From assembly GCA_032690845.1 (NCBI GenBank), contig CM064417.1:16274501-16338500 (forward strand): 64,000 nt of DNA, in the 5' to 3' direction. Origin of the DNA: Eleusine coracana subsp. coracana. Its lineage: Eukaryota; Streptophyta; Magnoliopsida; Poales; Poaceae. Under the pieces are notes generated by a model. The model worked only from the letters and a program-made list of their open reading frames with translations, made no database searches and had not been told where the DNA came from. Made by a program: the position numbers and the translations under genes. This document shows positions 10,987 to 22,423 of this stretch, piece after piece. Each line of letters begins with the position of its first letter. Within the stretch, counting starts at the first letter, position 1.

Positions 10987-12493
10987 CTACTCCAAATTTG
11001 AAGAGTCAAGAATATCCAGTTCAATCCTAAGTTCACAAAACCACTTCTTATTTAGCGGTTTGGTAAATATATCGGCTAGTTGTTTATCGGTTCTAACATA
11101 GCTAATATCAATATCCCCTTTGATTGAATGATCTCTCAAGAAGTGATGCCGGATATCTATATGCTTAGTTCTATTATGATCAATGGGGTTATATGCAATC
11201 ATGATGGCACTCTCATTGTCATATCCAAAGTAGTTGCGCACAACAACTTCCGGCTGCAACATACTCCACTTCGGCTGTGGATAGGGCAACGGAATTTTGT
11301 TTCTTGGAAGACCATGACACAAGGTACCTACCCAAGAATTGGAATATCCTAGAGGTACTTTTCATATCCATGTTACATCTGTCGTAGTCGGCATCGGAAT
11401 ATCCGACTAACTTAAAATTAGAACCCTTTGGATACCACAATTCTAGGTTTGGTGTGTGAACCAAATATCTCAACATTCTTTTTACAGCCACCAAATGACT
11501 TTCCTTAGGAGCACTTTGAAACCTTGCACACATGCACACGGCCCTAGATGCACAAAGATAAAGCAAAGAGCCAATCATGGATCGATATGCCTTTTGATCC
11601 ATGGGCAAACTGTTTACATCTAATCCAAGATGTCCATTTGTCTTCATGGGAGTCTTGTTTGACTTTGCGTGCTCCATGTCAAACTTCTTGAGTATGTCTT
11701 GAATGTACTTGGTTTGACTTATGAGGGTTCCTTCTTCAAGTTGCTTGACTTGAAAACCTAGGAAGAACTTCAACTCCCCCATCATGGACATTTCAAATTT
11801 TCTAGTCATAATCTTGGCAAACTCATCCCAAAAAGATTGATTAGTGGAATCAAATATGATGTCATTGATATATATTTGGCATATAAAAATATCATTATCA
11901 ACTTTTATTGTGAAGAGAGTAGGATCGACCTTGCCAATTGTGAAGCCCTTGTTGATCAAGTATCCCTTGAGGTGTTCATACCAAGCTCAAGGAGCTTGCT
12001 TGAGGTCGTAGAGAGCTTTGTGAAGTTTCTACACATGGTTTGGTTTCTTTGAGTCTTCAAACCCCGGAGGTTGTTGTACATATACCTCTTCTTGAATGGG
12101 GCCATTAATAAATGCACTTTTTACATCCATTTGAAAAAGCTTAAAGCCATAGTGAGTAGCATAGGCAAGTAAAATACGAATTGACTCAAGCCTAGCTATG
12201 GGTGCATTAGTTTCACCAAAGTCCAAACCTTCAGCTTGTGAGTAGCCTTTAGCAACAAGTCTTGCTTTGTTCCTCACCACCACACCATATTCATCTTGCT
12301 TATTGTGAAACACCCATTTTGTACCGATAACATTTTCCTTTGGTCTTTCCACCAATGACCACACCTTGTTTCTTTCGAAGTTGTTCAATTCTTCTTGCAT
12401 GGCTATCACCCAATCCGAGTCTTGGAGTGCTTGTTCCACCCTAATTGGTTCCATAGAGGAAACAAACAAGTAATGACGACAAAACTTAGCCAT
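10987..12493 (-). pseudogene. Copia reverse transcriptase and RNase H
   Basis: From 12,493 leftward: WVIAMQEELNNFERNKVW, TKWVFHNKQDE, ARLVAKGYSQ, FQMDVKSAFING and QQPPGFEDSKKP are the classic copia RT start. A frameshift near 11,960-12,030 separates the second half (FTIGKVDPTLF, SMMGELKFFLGFQVKQL, GSLLYLC, SWSSKKQNSVALSTAEVEY). The RNase H end (TKHIDIRHHFLRDH, QLADIFTKPLN) is in another frame. The catalytic YVDD box reads YIND, losing one metal-binding aspartate, so the enzyme would be inactive even if joined. Confidence 0.88.
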
Positions 12494-12507
12494 TCGGGAT
12501 CTAGTAG

Positions 12508-14170
12508 TTACCCCTTTTTGGATATCACCAAAAATGTTGTCAAGGGGTGATCCTTTTGAATGCTTTGTCGGACTCGTGAGTGAATTTGCCTTGATGCATC
12601 TTCTTCTTCTTCTTCTTGATTGTTGTCATCTTGAGTGTCTCTATCCCCACCATCTTGAGTTTGATCTTGGTTGTCGCCTTGACCATGATCGTCACCATGA
12701 TTTTGGCTACCACCTTGATCTTGTTCATCTTGTGGCTCTTGTGGAGATGAGTCATCTTCATGGGAATAAGATGGTTCATCTTGACTTGAGTTTGGGTCTT
12801 GTGGTCTTATCTCACCTATTGCTATGTTCCTTACTGCATCATAAGGAGCTTCATCACCTACATCACTTGGATTAACTTGCGCTACTTGAGAGCCATTAGA
12901 TTCATCAAATTGCACATCCCGGGTGATTTCAACAACTCTGGTGTCTTGTTAAAGACTCAATATGCATAGATGTTAGTATATCCAAGTATAAAACCTTCAT
13001 GTGTCTTAGAAGCAAACTTAGAGGATTTTGGTTTCTTGTTAAGAATAAAACACTTCCTCCCAAAAACACAAAAATATGAAATATTTTGAAGGTTACCAGT
13101 GAGGAGCTCATATGGTGTCTTCGTCAATATCTTGTGAAGGTACAATCTATTTGTTGCATGGCACGTGGTGTTGATGGCTTCAGCCCAAAAGGTATCTGGT
13201 GTCTTGTACTCATCAAGCATTGTTCTTGCCATCTCTATGAGTGTGCGGTTCTTCCTTTCGGCTACTCCATTTTGTTGTGGAGTGTATGGAGCTAAAAATT
13301 CATGCTTGATGCCTTCTTCATCAAGATATTCTTCAACTTGTGTGTTCTTGAACTCGGATCCATTGTCGCTCCTTATCTTCTTGATCTTCACTTCATACTC
13401 GTTTTGGGCAATCCTTAAAAACCTCTTTAGGATTCCTTGTGTTTCACTTTTGTCCTTCAAAAAGAATACCCAAGTAAAATGAGAATACATCAACAATTAC
13501 AAGGCCATACTTGTTACCGCCAATGCTTACTTAGGTGACCGGTCCAAATAGGTCCATGTGTAGCATCTCCAACGGTCTTGTCATTGTCATCATTATCTTG
13601 GATGGATGTGCCACTGCAACTTGCTTTCCAGCTTGACATGCGCTACATATTTTGTCCTTCTCAAAAGCAACATCCTTTAGTCCGACGACGTGACCACCCT
13701 TTAGAAGTTTGGAAAGATTACTCATCCCAACATGAGCTAGCCGGCGGTGCCATAGCCAACCCAAAGTGGTTTTAGCAATCAAACAAGTATTTAGGCTAGA
13801 TCCCTCTTTGTTGGTGAAATCAACAAGATAGATCTTGTCCTCTAAATACCCTTTGAAAGCTATTGAGGAATCCTTTTTCCTAAAAACGGTCACGCTATCA
13901 TCGTCAAAGAGACAACTATAGACCATCTCACAAAGTTGTAATACGGACATCAAGTTGGATCCTAGACCATTCACAAGATAAGCATTACTAATTGAAAGGT
14001 CATGGGTGACATCAATCCATTTACGACCAATTACCTTTCCTTTGTTACATTTCCAAATGATATGCCTCCACTTGGTAGATTGTCATGATCAAGTGTGGAG
14101 AACATTGATCTCTCTCCGACCATATGATTTGAGCACCCGCTATCAAGCACCCATATTACACCACCGGAGG
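12508..14170 (-). pseudogene. Copia protease and integrase
   Basis: On the minus strand the protease active site WVLDSGCSNHMVGE is at about 14,100-14,150. Then come the GAG-pre-integrase zinc region (WLWHRRLAHVGMSNL, CSACQAGKQ, PLEMLHMDLFGP; 13,531-13,974) and the integrase core (YSHFTWVFFLKD, IRSDNGSEFKN, PYTPQQNGVAERKNRT; 12,957-13,496). The acidic and Gln-rich linker (12,508-12,915, EDDSSPQEPQDEQDQ) leads into RT. Frame breaks separate the pieces. The second aspartate (SDNG) and the glutamate (NGVAERKN) are present. Confidence 0.88.
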
Positions 14171-14189
14171 AGTATTCCTACAAAGGAAG

Positions 14190-16184
14190 TCAAACATGTG
14201 TTTTCGGCATCCAAGTTGGTTTGGGTCCCTTAACACTAGATACAAGAACTTTGGGCACCCACACACAAGGCTTCCACCTTGCATCATGTGGCCCAACAAA
14301 CTTAGCAACCACTCCACCATAAGCATTACGAGTTAGCACATAGGAGGCATCAAAATCATAACAGGATATGGTAGAGGTCTTGTGTTTCTTGTTGATTTGA
14401 GGAGCATTGTTCTTTGGATGTTTTATCATCTCTTGTTCCACTTGCTTTCCCTTTCCTTCAGGCACAAAGTTGGATCTCTTGTTGTAGCCCTTCTTAGGTA
14501 CACTCTTATTGTACCCTAATCCTCTCTTGTCATGAGAGGCTCTTGGCTCACCAACAATCTTTCTTGTGGTTTCTATTTGAGCCTTCTTCTCAAGTTCCTT
14601 AACTTGGTTGGATAGCCTTTTAATAATTGCATCTTGCCCAGCTATCATCTCAATATTTATGTTGTGGCACCTTCCACAACTGTAGCTAGTTGAAGCTTGA
14701 GAGGATTCAAGCTTCTTCAACAATGAGCGAGATCTTGTCTTGAGATCTTCAATAGCCTTCACTAAGGCTTTGTTCTCTTCTATTAAAGAGTTGCACCTTT
14801 CTTGATACTTCTTGTTTGTTAAGGTGCATGATTCACTTGACTCATTGACCTTTGCAAGATCCTTAGTCAAGGTCTTGTTCTTCTCCTTCACTTGCACAAG
14901 TTGTTTGGTGAGCTCAAGGTTCTTGCTTCTTTCTTCATCAAGCAACTCTTCTTGTCTATCAATGATTCTTTCTTGATTGTCCAACTCCCCTTGTAGTTTA
15001 TCTAGCATTTTAACCATTTCATGCATAGAGGGGACCAAGTCCTCCTCTTCATCACTACAATAAGAGGGATTGAAATCGGTGTGAGGGGCTACCTTGCTTT
15101 CCTTGGCCATGAAGCATCGGGGAGCATTATCCTCATCATCGGTGAGGTTGTTGAAGAGAGACTTCTTGGCCGGAGGTAGACCAATGGCAATGTTAGCAAT
15201 GCCACCCTCGTCATCTTCATCATCATCATTGGAGATATACTCTTGGTCAATGTGAGCTTGCCCCTTGTTGTATGGCTTTTTGTTGGGCTTGTTCTTATTG
15301 TTGTACTTCTCGCTCTTCTTGCCCTTGCTGTTTAGCCTTGGACAATCGACAATCATGTGTCCTTTCTCATGATACTCATAGCATCTTCTATTTGTTCTTC
15401 TAGCTTTAGCCTTGATAAAGCTTCTCTTGGTGAAGCCATTCTTGATCATATATTTGCCAAACTTCTTGACAAATAAGGCAAACTCTTGATTGTCTTATTC
15501 TTCATCATCATTCTCTTCATCATCATCATCATCATTGTCATCTTGAGTCTTCTTGGCTTTGAGTGCCAAGTCCATCTTGCTTGTGCTCTTATCACCAATG
15601 GGCACATTCACTCTTTTGCCCTCGTCATTACGACTCTTGTGGGCATTGATTCTTCCAATAACTTCATCCGTTGTAAATCTCTCAAAGCCATCATTCTCTT
15701 CAATGATGGTGCAAAGAGTAGGATTCCACATCCTAAGGGCCATGAGAAGCTTGTAGTTGACTTCTTCATCTTTGCTATTGTCTCTATAGGATCTTCTCTC
15801 ATTACAATATCCATGAGCCTATCATGTGTTTGTTGAGGCTCTTCTCCCTTGTTCATCACAAAGAAGTTGAATTGATTCTTGGGAACTTGAAGCCTTAACT
15901 TCTTCACAACATGAATATTTGCCACATCTTCGCAAATTGGTCCTCCAAGGTATATCCCTTTGCCACAATTTCGCAAATTGGTGGACTAATTGACATGAGG
16001 TACATCTTCATCTGATGCTTGTACCAATTAAAATCTTGCCTTTGAAATAAGGCAATCTTCCGCTTCCACTACCATGAATATTTGCCACATCGGCATAGTT
16101 GAATGGCATGGCCGTGTGAAAATCACTTCCTTTGCTTGCCAAAGCAAGATCTTGAGGCTTGTCGCCTTCCCCCGACTTTGACAT
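14190..16184 (-). pseudogene. Copia gag
   Basis: Starts at ATG 16,184 (MSKSGEGDKPQDLAL) just inside the PBS. The N-terminal half is broken by frameshifts at 15,500-16,000. The C-terminal 419 codons (15,449 to 14,190) hold a zinc knuckle reading CYEYHEKGHMIVDC, in which the second cysteine has become tyrosine. An acidic stretch, a long predicted coiled coil (ELDNQERIIDRQEELLDEER onward) and a basic tail follow. The long coiled coil after the knuckle is typical of SIRE-like gag and fits the lineage call. Confidence 0.82.
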
Positions 16185-16223
16185 TCTTTAACATTCAAGC
16201 TTTTAAGCCTTGTAGATGAGTAT

Positions 16224-16236
16224 GGCTCTGATATCA
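16224..16236 (-). other. Copia primer-binding site (initiator tRNA-Met type)
   Basis: The minus strand reads TGATATCAGAGCC, one base from the usual TGGTATCAGAGCC of plant copia elements. It lies directly next to the 5' LTR end at 16,239 and fixes both element orientation and the LTR boundary. Confidence 0.8.
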
Positions 16237-17691
16237 ATTGAAAGTTGCCTAGAAGGGGGGTGAATAGGCAACTTAAAATTAAACCTGAAAAAGCACTAAG
16301 CTTTGATCAAATCGACAATGATGGAACTTCTATCAGGATTGACAGAACTTCCGTCACCACGGAAGTTCTATCAAAAGACATAACTTCACCAATTCCTTCT
16401 CTAAATCTTATTGAAATGCGGATAACTTAAGAGTTAGAAATACAATACTTGATAGGAGTGAAGATAGCATGTGGTATGATCCAAGTCCTACAAAGATTGC
16501 TAACAACACAATACAAATAATGGAGAGCACAACAACGAAAGCAATACACAAGCACAATAATGAAAATCGGGAATGTAACAAGTGACACAAGGATTTAACC
16601 CGAGGTTCGGCAACCACACTAAGTAGTCTCTACGTCCTTGTTGAGGAGCCACACAAAGTGGTCGGGTCTCTTTCAACCCATTTCCCCGCCAAGCAATCAC
16701 AAAGATCGTGCCCTGTTTTCTTTCTCCACTTGATTCTTTTCCCTCCGGAGGCGAATCACTCCTTCACAAACGTCCCCATCTCACCACAACATGTTGGGAG
16801 ATCAAGGGCGACGCCTAGCAGTCTAGGAGATCAAGTATCCAAGAGTAACAAGAAAAACAAATCTTGATGGGGAGGGAAAGATGTGCTCAAGCTTTTGAGT
16901 GGATGGATTGAATCTTTTTATGGTTGGATCTTCTCTCACTTTACTTGGGATGTCAAGAACAAATGGGAGTGGGAAAGAGGAGAGCTCTATGTGAAATGTG
17001 AGTGAAATGTCAATGAGTCCAACCCTCCCCACGGGGAAAGGGGGAATCTATATAGAGCTTTCTCAAAAACTAGCCGTTACTCAGCTTTTCTGGGTCTGAC
17101 GAAACTTCCATGGTTCCCCACGGAACTTCCGTCGGTTCAAAAAGATTCGTTGCGTGGTAGGCTTTCAACAGAGCCAGGGATGACGGAACTTCCATGATGG
17201 CCACCACAGAACTTTCATCGCTCTCGGGTTTACGACAAAGGGAAACCAGAGAATGACGGAACTTCTGTGGTAGAGGCCATAGAACTTCCGTAGCTCTCGG
17301 GTTTGCTAGAATTTTAAGCTGGGCACTGACGGAACTTCCGTGAAGAGACTCATGGAACTTCTGTCACGCTCTATTTGGCTCAGAATTGATTGGTTCTTTT
17401 TGGCTTTTGTTGGCTAAACTTCCCTCAAAGATTTTTGGTTGGCTTGAGCACATAAATTTCCCTTCTTACCAAGATTTGTTTGCCCCCCTTGATAGTTCGG
17501 CAAACCTATGACTCAATTAAAATTAAAAGCTACACTTTGAAGACTATTTTTCTTTTCTTCTTTTTGGTAGTAAAAACCGTCTTACAAATGTGGGATGAAA
17601 TGATAATTTGATTATCTACAAATTTACCTCATGAACATGTGAGCATAGTTTTAATGTTCCGTCATCATACACCAAAACCCACTAGGGGATC

Positions 17692-18591
17692 TGATGAGTA
17701 CATCACACCCATGAATACACACAACACTCCTCCAACTAAGATGAAAGTTCATGTGCATCACCTGAATTTACAGGTGAGATCGTTTTGTAATGTTTTTATT
17801 ATATGGTTTTGAGAATAGATTGCTACCTAATGAATTAATTGTTGTTACGAACCATGGAGATGCTGATGATATAGCTGGGGAGGTGATTGGAGACGTGATG
17901 GGCCAGCAAGGACGTCTAAGCCAAGGTGGAGGCCCAATCAAAACTGACTTCGAGTCTGTTTCGGAGCCCATGACCAGTCTGTACTAAAACGGATGCCTAG
18001 AACGCATACGGACTCGGATTTGGACGTTCTATATATGTCTGGAAAGATAACGAAAAGAACTTTCCAACCTAACCGGTCCCATCTCAAAATTCGTTCCGAG
18101 CCGTTGGCAATCACCAAAACAAATCGACTTCCAGAATCTGTCCTGGTGCTGCGACACCGTAATCGGTCTTTGGGCCATGTATCGAGTTGAGCCCACTTAG
18201 GGCTGCGTCCAGGGGGTCTTGCACGACCCTAGGGTCCTCATATACAGCCGCCACCTCTTTATTAGTTTTGGGGTTTTGCTTAGATTATTCTGTTGATAAT
18301 AGTTTTACCGTTTGATCTGTTTGTGAGATTCCAACTTGTGAGATTCATCGTATACTTGCAAATTTGATTGCATTCTTCTTGGTTCTTGCTTGTGTTTTTG
18401 ATTTGCAGGCAAGGATAAGCCTTCTCGGTGAGGTCAATCGTTCTTGAACGGTTGATAACCAGAGGATACGTTGTGCTGCGATTGCGGGTTCAGAACGTGT
18501 CGTTCGGAAGCCGGATCGATTTGTGTATCGCCTCCGCCTTAATCAAGATTATCAGAACCTATCGGAAGATCGAAAACCCTTGTACACATCA
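17692..18591 (+). repeat. Deleted gypsy 5' LTR
   Basis: 900 bp, TGATGAGTACATCAC to TGTACACATCA. By eye the first 230 bases differ from the 3' copy at about ten positions. The first 300 bp contain the remains of the pol reading frame that overlaps the LTR. Confidence 0.92.
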
Positions 18592-18606
18592 AGTAGTAAT
18601 CAGAGC
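18592..18606 (+). other. Deleted gypsy PBS
   Basis: AGTAGTAATCAGAGC directly follows the 5' LTR and is a worn form of the initiator tRNA-Met site (TGGTATCAGAGC). The related element at 53,279-53,290 has TGGTATCAAAGC in the same place. Confidence 0.6.
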
Positions 18607-19615
18607 TTCAGCTACACCGTTAGGTTTGCCCTTATCCTCGTTATTTTGTTCAATCCTAGAGTCCAGAAAATTTCCCTACAAAAGTATTTGTTCGTCGTGT
18701 TTCCACTGTCCTACACCCCCCTTGTGCCTTGCAATTTTCAGTTTAGTTTGTTTCTCTGAATTTTAGTCCCTATAAAGTCATTGTGTTGCTCGTCTAGTGC
18801 TTGTTCTTTGGTCTTGTTTGAGTCGTGCATATCCTTGTCATAGACAAACAAGGGAAAAAATCAGTGTTGCACATGTTGAGATAATAGTATTTCTGGAATT
18901 GTGTGCACTAAATATTTCTTTAATATCTAGCCTTCTACTTTCGTGTGCAAAAGAAAATTAGAGTGCTCTGCTGCTGTCTCATTGTGATTAAAAGCCAACC
19001 AATTAGTGCTTGATCTTGTTATAGAAGTTTGTTTTAGTTGTGCTATTACAAGAATCCTTTTGCTGCACTTGTAGTAAGAAAAAAAATATATTCTGGGGTT
19101 CCATTGGTTGTAAAACTTATAATACCTTGCTGTAGTTCTGATTCTCAAGACAAGAAAAGAAAAAGGCAAAAGTGCACAAGAGAAAAAGCCGCACAAAAAA
19201 AAAGAAGTAAAAAAAAGAAAAGATACAAATTCAGAATTGCTTGCATCCTTTGTGTCCTTTGTTGAGTTATTTGCTTGCTTGCTTGAACTAGGTCCGAGAC
19301 AAGTTTAGGCCGGTGACATAGACTAGCTTGGGACTATTATTCAGTTTTGCAACTTCTGAATTGAAATTTTGCTAATCCTTGCTACCTAATATTGCCTATC
19401 CAAGCTCTATATATTTCCTTCTGAACAGGCACAAATTTTTTTGACTCTCGCAATCATCAGTTCACACTCTCCAAGGTATCCTTTGCTTGTTGTAATTAAG
19501 AACTTTATAAGAGCTTGATAAGATGCTTCCCTTTGCTTGTTGAGAGTTTACACTGTGATCACATAGTAGTGATAGGAAAATATACTTCCGTGTGTTTTCT
19601 TGTTTGCTACTAACA
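18607..19615 (+). other. Leader of the deleted gypsy element
   Basis: About 1 kb with no coding sequence that I can support. It contains A-rich tracts (19,148-19,225) and T-rich stretches. Such long leaders precede gag in related elements. Confidence 0.6.
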
Positions 19616-20952
19616 ATGACAGGTTACGCCACTCATGGTGATGATTCAACGTCGTCTAATGAGAACAATATGAGTGATGTAGTACAAAGAGTGCTCAGTC
19701 CTCAAATGGAGAAGGTAGAGCAAAATCAATTGAACAATTTATTTTAGACTCACTTTGTTGTCAAGGATCGACGTTGTCGTGTTATCATTGATGGAGAGAG
19801 TAGCCGCAACATCGCAAGTTTAGAACTAGTAGAGAAGCTTGGATTGACAACACAGCCACACCCATGTCCATACTACATCTAATGGGTAAATTCTTTTGGT
19901 AAGATAAAGGTAGATAAAATTGCACGCGTTGAATTTTTTATTGGTTCTTATAAGGATAGTGCAGAATTTGATATAGTACCTATGCAAGCATGTCATTTGT
20001 TATTGAGTAAACCTTGGATTATTACAAATAATGCTTCGCACAATGCCATTATAAATAGCTACTCATTTAAATATAATGATAGAAGAGTTACTCTTAAACC
20101 TATGACCACTGCTAAAATTTTAGAAGAGGATCAACAAAGGCTTGAAAGGAGAAAGAATGAACCGTTTAGGAAAGAATGGACTGTTTCAAATGTTGCAACA
20201 CTTACATCAAAATCTGAATTAGATGATGAACACATTTTCTTGCCTCTTGTTGCAACTAATATATTTCAGGTTCTACACAAAGAAGAGGATAGTGAGAAAG
20301 ATGAAGAACATGTTGTTGCTTCAGGTAAGAGCTTTCTTGATGTGATGAATTGTTCCAACAATCTTGTTGTATTGGAACCTTGTCTTGATTGCCTTTGCCA
20401 CAAGATGATTTATCTACTGATCCTTATGATAAAGAGGAGTTGTGTGCCACTGCTTCACTTATACCTTTGCCACAACAAATGAATAAGCTTGATGTTTTTG
20501 CTTATGATTCACCTACTAGTGCTGAAATAAAACATTTGATTTTAATAAGATGTGAAAAGGATGAGCAGAAATTATTGTCTTCTCTAAGTACTTTGGGTTA
20601 TATTGAATTTGATGTTCTTTGTGATCTAAATACCGTGGAGAAGCAAATCTTTTCTCAAACTGAATTGCCTTTACTAACAAGAAACAAATTTTATGCTATA
20701 GGAAACTATGATCATAGAGGTGTATTTATGGTGCATAAAGTTTATATTTGCTCAAACATGAATACTCCTTGTGTTGTACAACCAAATGATGAACTAGAAA
20801 ACTGCAATAACAATTACCATGTCATGTCATGTTTTTCTAGTGTTTTTAAGATCACACATTTTCTATCTTGTCATAAGAGGGAGAATGATGTTTATATTGC
20901 TGAGCAAGTTTTCAAAGAGGTCATAATTTGCATGGCATGCGTTCTACTGTAG
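19616..20952 (+). pseudogene. Gypsy protease remnant
   Basis: From ATG 19,616 (MTGYATHGDDSTSSNENN) the frame has stops after NNLF and after CPYYI. It carries the gypsy retropepsin (RRCRVIIDGESSRNIASL, VEFFIGSYKDSAEFDIVPMQ, ACHLLLSKPW). The active-site triad is degenerate: DGE in place of D-S/T-G. A hydrophilic tail follows and passes through a frame change near 20,400 into a segment with no domain I recognise. The related protease at 50,142-50,724 aligns over the first 170 codons. Confidence 0.75.
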
Positions 20953-20992
20953 TTTCACATTATGATGATAAATTTTATATGCATATAAATAT

Positions 20993-21402
20993 GAGTTGTA
21001 TCCCAAGTTTGGAAATAGTTCTATATTTTATATTTCAGATTTGAGACCACTATTGGGAGAAAGGGATGAGATGGAGTCGAGGACGACTCTAATTCAAAAG
21101 GGGGAGAATGATGAGTACATCACACCCATGGATACACACAACACTCCTCCAACTAAGATGAAAGTTCATGTGCATCACCTGAATTTACAAGTGAGATCGT
21201 TTCTAATGTTTTTATTATATGATTTTGAGAATAGATTGCTACCTAATGAATTAATTGTTGTTAGGAACCATGGAGATGATGATGAGATAGCTGGGGAGGT
21301 GATTGGAGACGTGATAGGCCAGCAAGGACGTCCAAGCCAAGGTGGAGGCCCAATCAAAACCGACTTCGAGTCTGTTTCGGAGCCCAGAACCAGTCTGTAC
21401 TA
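20993..21402 (+). pseudogene. Gypsy integrase C-terminus running into the 3' LTR
   Basis: YPKFGNSSIFYISDLRP matches the integrase C-terminal block of the related element (TPEFGVSPTFHISDLKP). The frame then crosses the LTR start at 21,109 without a break (NDEYITPMDTHNT) and continues for about 98 codons inside the LTR, ending at 21,402. No chromodomain is visible. An integrase tail that extends into the LTR is known from the CRM clade of chromoviruses; I infer kinship with that type. Confidence 0.7.
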
Positions 21403-22009
21403 AAACGGACGCCCAGAACGCATACAGACTCGGATTTGGACGTTCTATATATGCCTAGAAAGATAACGAAATGAACTTTCCAGCCCAGCTGGTCCCATAT
21501 CAAAATTCATCCTGAGCCGCCGGCAATCGCCGAAACAAATCGACTTCTAGAATCTGTCCTGGTGCTGCGACACCGTAATTGGTCTTTGGGCCATGTATCG
21601 AGTTGAGCCCACTTAGGGCTGCATCCAGGGGGTCTTGCACGATCCTAGGATCCTCATATACAGCTGCCGCCTCTTCATTAGGGTTTGGGATTTTGCTTAG
21701 ATTATTCTGTTGATAACAGTTGCGCCGTTTGATCGATTTGTGAGATTCCAACTTGTTAGATTCATCGTATACTTGCAAATTTGGTTGCATTCTTCTTTGT
21801 TCTTGCTTGTGTTCTTGATTTGCAGGCAAGGATAAGCCTTCTCGGTGAGGTGAATCGTTCTTGAACGGTTGATAACCAGAGGAGACGTTGTGCTGCGATT
21901 GCGGGGTTTAGAACGTGTCGTTCGGAAGCCGGATCGATTTGTGTATCGCCTCCGCCTTAATCAAGATTATCAGAACCTATCGAAAGATCGGAAACCCTTG
22001 TACACATCA
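21109..22009 (+). repeat. Deleted gypsy 3' LTR
   Basis: 901 bp, preceded by the polypurine tract AAAAGGGGGAGAA (21,096-21,108). Confidence 0.92.
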
Positions 22010-22029
22010 GGATCCTAGATGCATCTTCA

Positions 22030-22198
22030 GTGGGCCTGTCCACCTCTTCTCCATGCTTGTACCTTGATGGATGCTTGCCATATTTAGTAAGTCACACACG
22101 TTCCCTGTGGATTCGATACCTTGGAATACACCTGGGTGAAAGCTACTTCGGTATCCATACGCTTGCGGATTTTTTTGTTATCATTAAAATATCCAACA
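22030..22198 (+). repeat. E2 5' LTR, right piece
   Basis: Starts with GTGGG, the second copy of the copia target duplication, and matches 28,566 onward of the E2 3' LTR. A deletion of about 440 bp corresponds to roughly 28,630-29,067. It ends ATCCAACA right before the PBS. Confidence 0.85.
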
Positions 22199-22205
22199 AG
22201 CTTTC

Positions 22206-22222
22206 TGGCGTCGTTGCCGGGG
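22206..22222 (+). other. E2 primer-binding site (tRNA-Asp type)
   Basis: TGGCGTCGTTGCCGGGG, one mismatch to the complement of the plant tRNA-Asp 3' end. Confidence 0.85.
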
Positions 22223-22423
22223 AACGGTTGATGTTTGATCTTCGAACCTAGTTCACCCTCGTATCTTTTTATTTCACTTTATTTATTTCTCATCTCTTTT
22301 CTCCAATGGAGCAACCTACATTTCAAAACCTTTCTACTCCAAAGGGTGAGTTCTTCAAACCGCCACTTTTCAGTGGACCCAATTCATTCATCTGGCTTTG
22401 AACTCCACCCTGGCTTTATAGCC

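Larger units (their letters stand above)
17692..22009 (+). mobile_element. Deleted Ty3/gypsy element inside the copia LTR
   Basis: TGATGAG..CACATCA ends, two LTRs of about 900 bp and a perfect 5-bp target duplication GGATC (17,687-17,691 and 22,010-22,014). Only 2.5 kb lies between the LTRs: a leader, a protease region and the last part of integrase, joined without gag, RT, RNase H or the integrase core. Its LTRs and protease are related to those of the fuller element at 46,479-54,214, so it is a deletion derivative of that family. Confidence 0.9.
3652..22029 (-). mobile_element. Ty1/copia element (SIRE/Maximus-like), inserted in the E2 5' LTR
   Basis: A minus-strand copia element with about 1.47-kb LTRs and a perfect 5-bp target duplication GTGGG at 3,647-3,651 and 22,030-22,034. 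Reading leftward from the 5' LTR, it has a tRNA-Met PBS, gag with a worn zinc knuckle, protease, integrase, reverse transcriptase-RNase H, an extra ORF of about 500 codons, a spacer, and the 3' LTR. That order (PR-IN-RT) defines copia. The extra ORF and large size suggest the SIRE/Maximus lineage. Two later insertions sit in its LTRs (5,118-7,943 and 17,692-22,009). The coding regions are broken. Confidence 0.88.
16239..22029 (-). repeat. Copia 5' LTR, split by the deleted gypsy element
   Basis: LTR sequence at 16,239-17,691 and 22,015-22,029, with TG at 16,239 and CA at 22,028-22,029. The gypsy insertion duplicated GGATC. The near-palindrome series of the left LTR is repeated here (16,319-16,370; 17,095-17,370). 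Confidence 0.87.

Noticed and set aside
12534..12875. 113-codon plus-strand frame rich in His and Leu
   Set aside because: Mirror of the acidic, Gln-rich linker of the copia polyprotein on the minus strand.
13165..13482. 105-codon plus-strand frame
   Set aside because: Lies antisense to the integrase core; no domain of its own.
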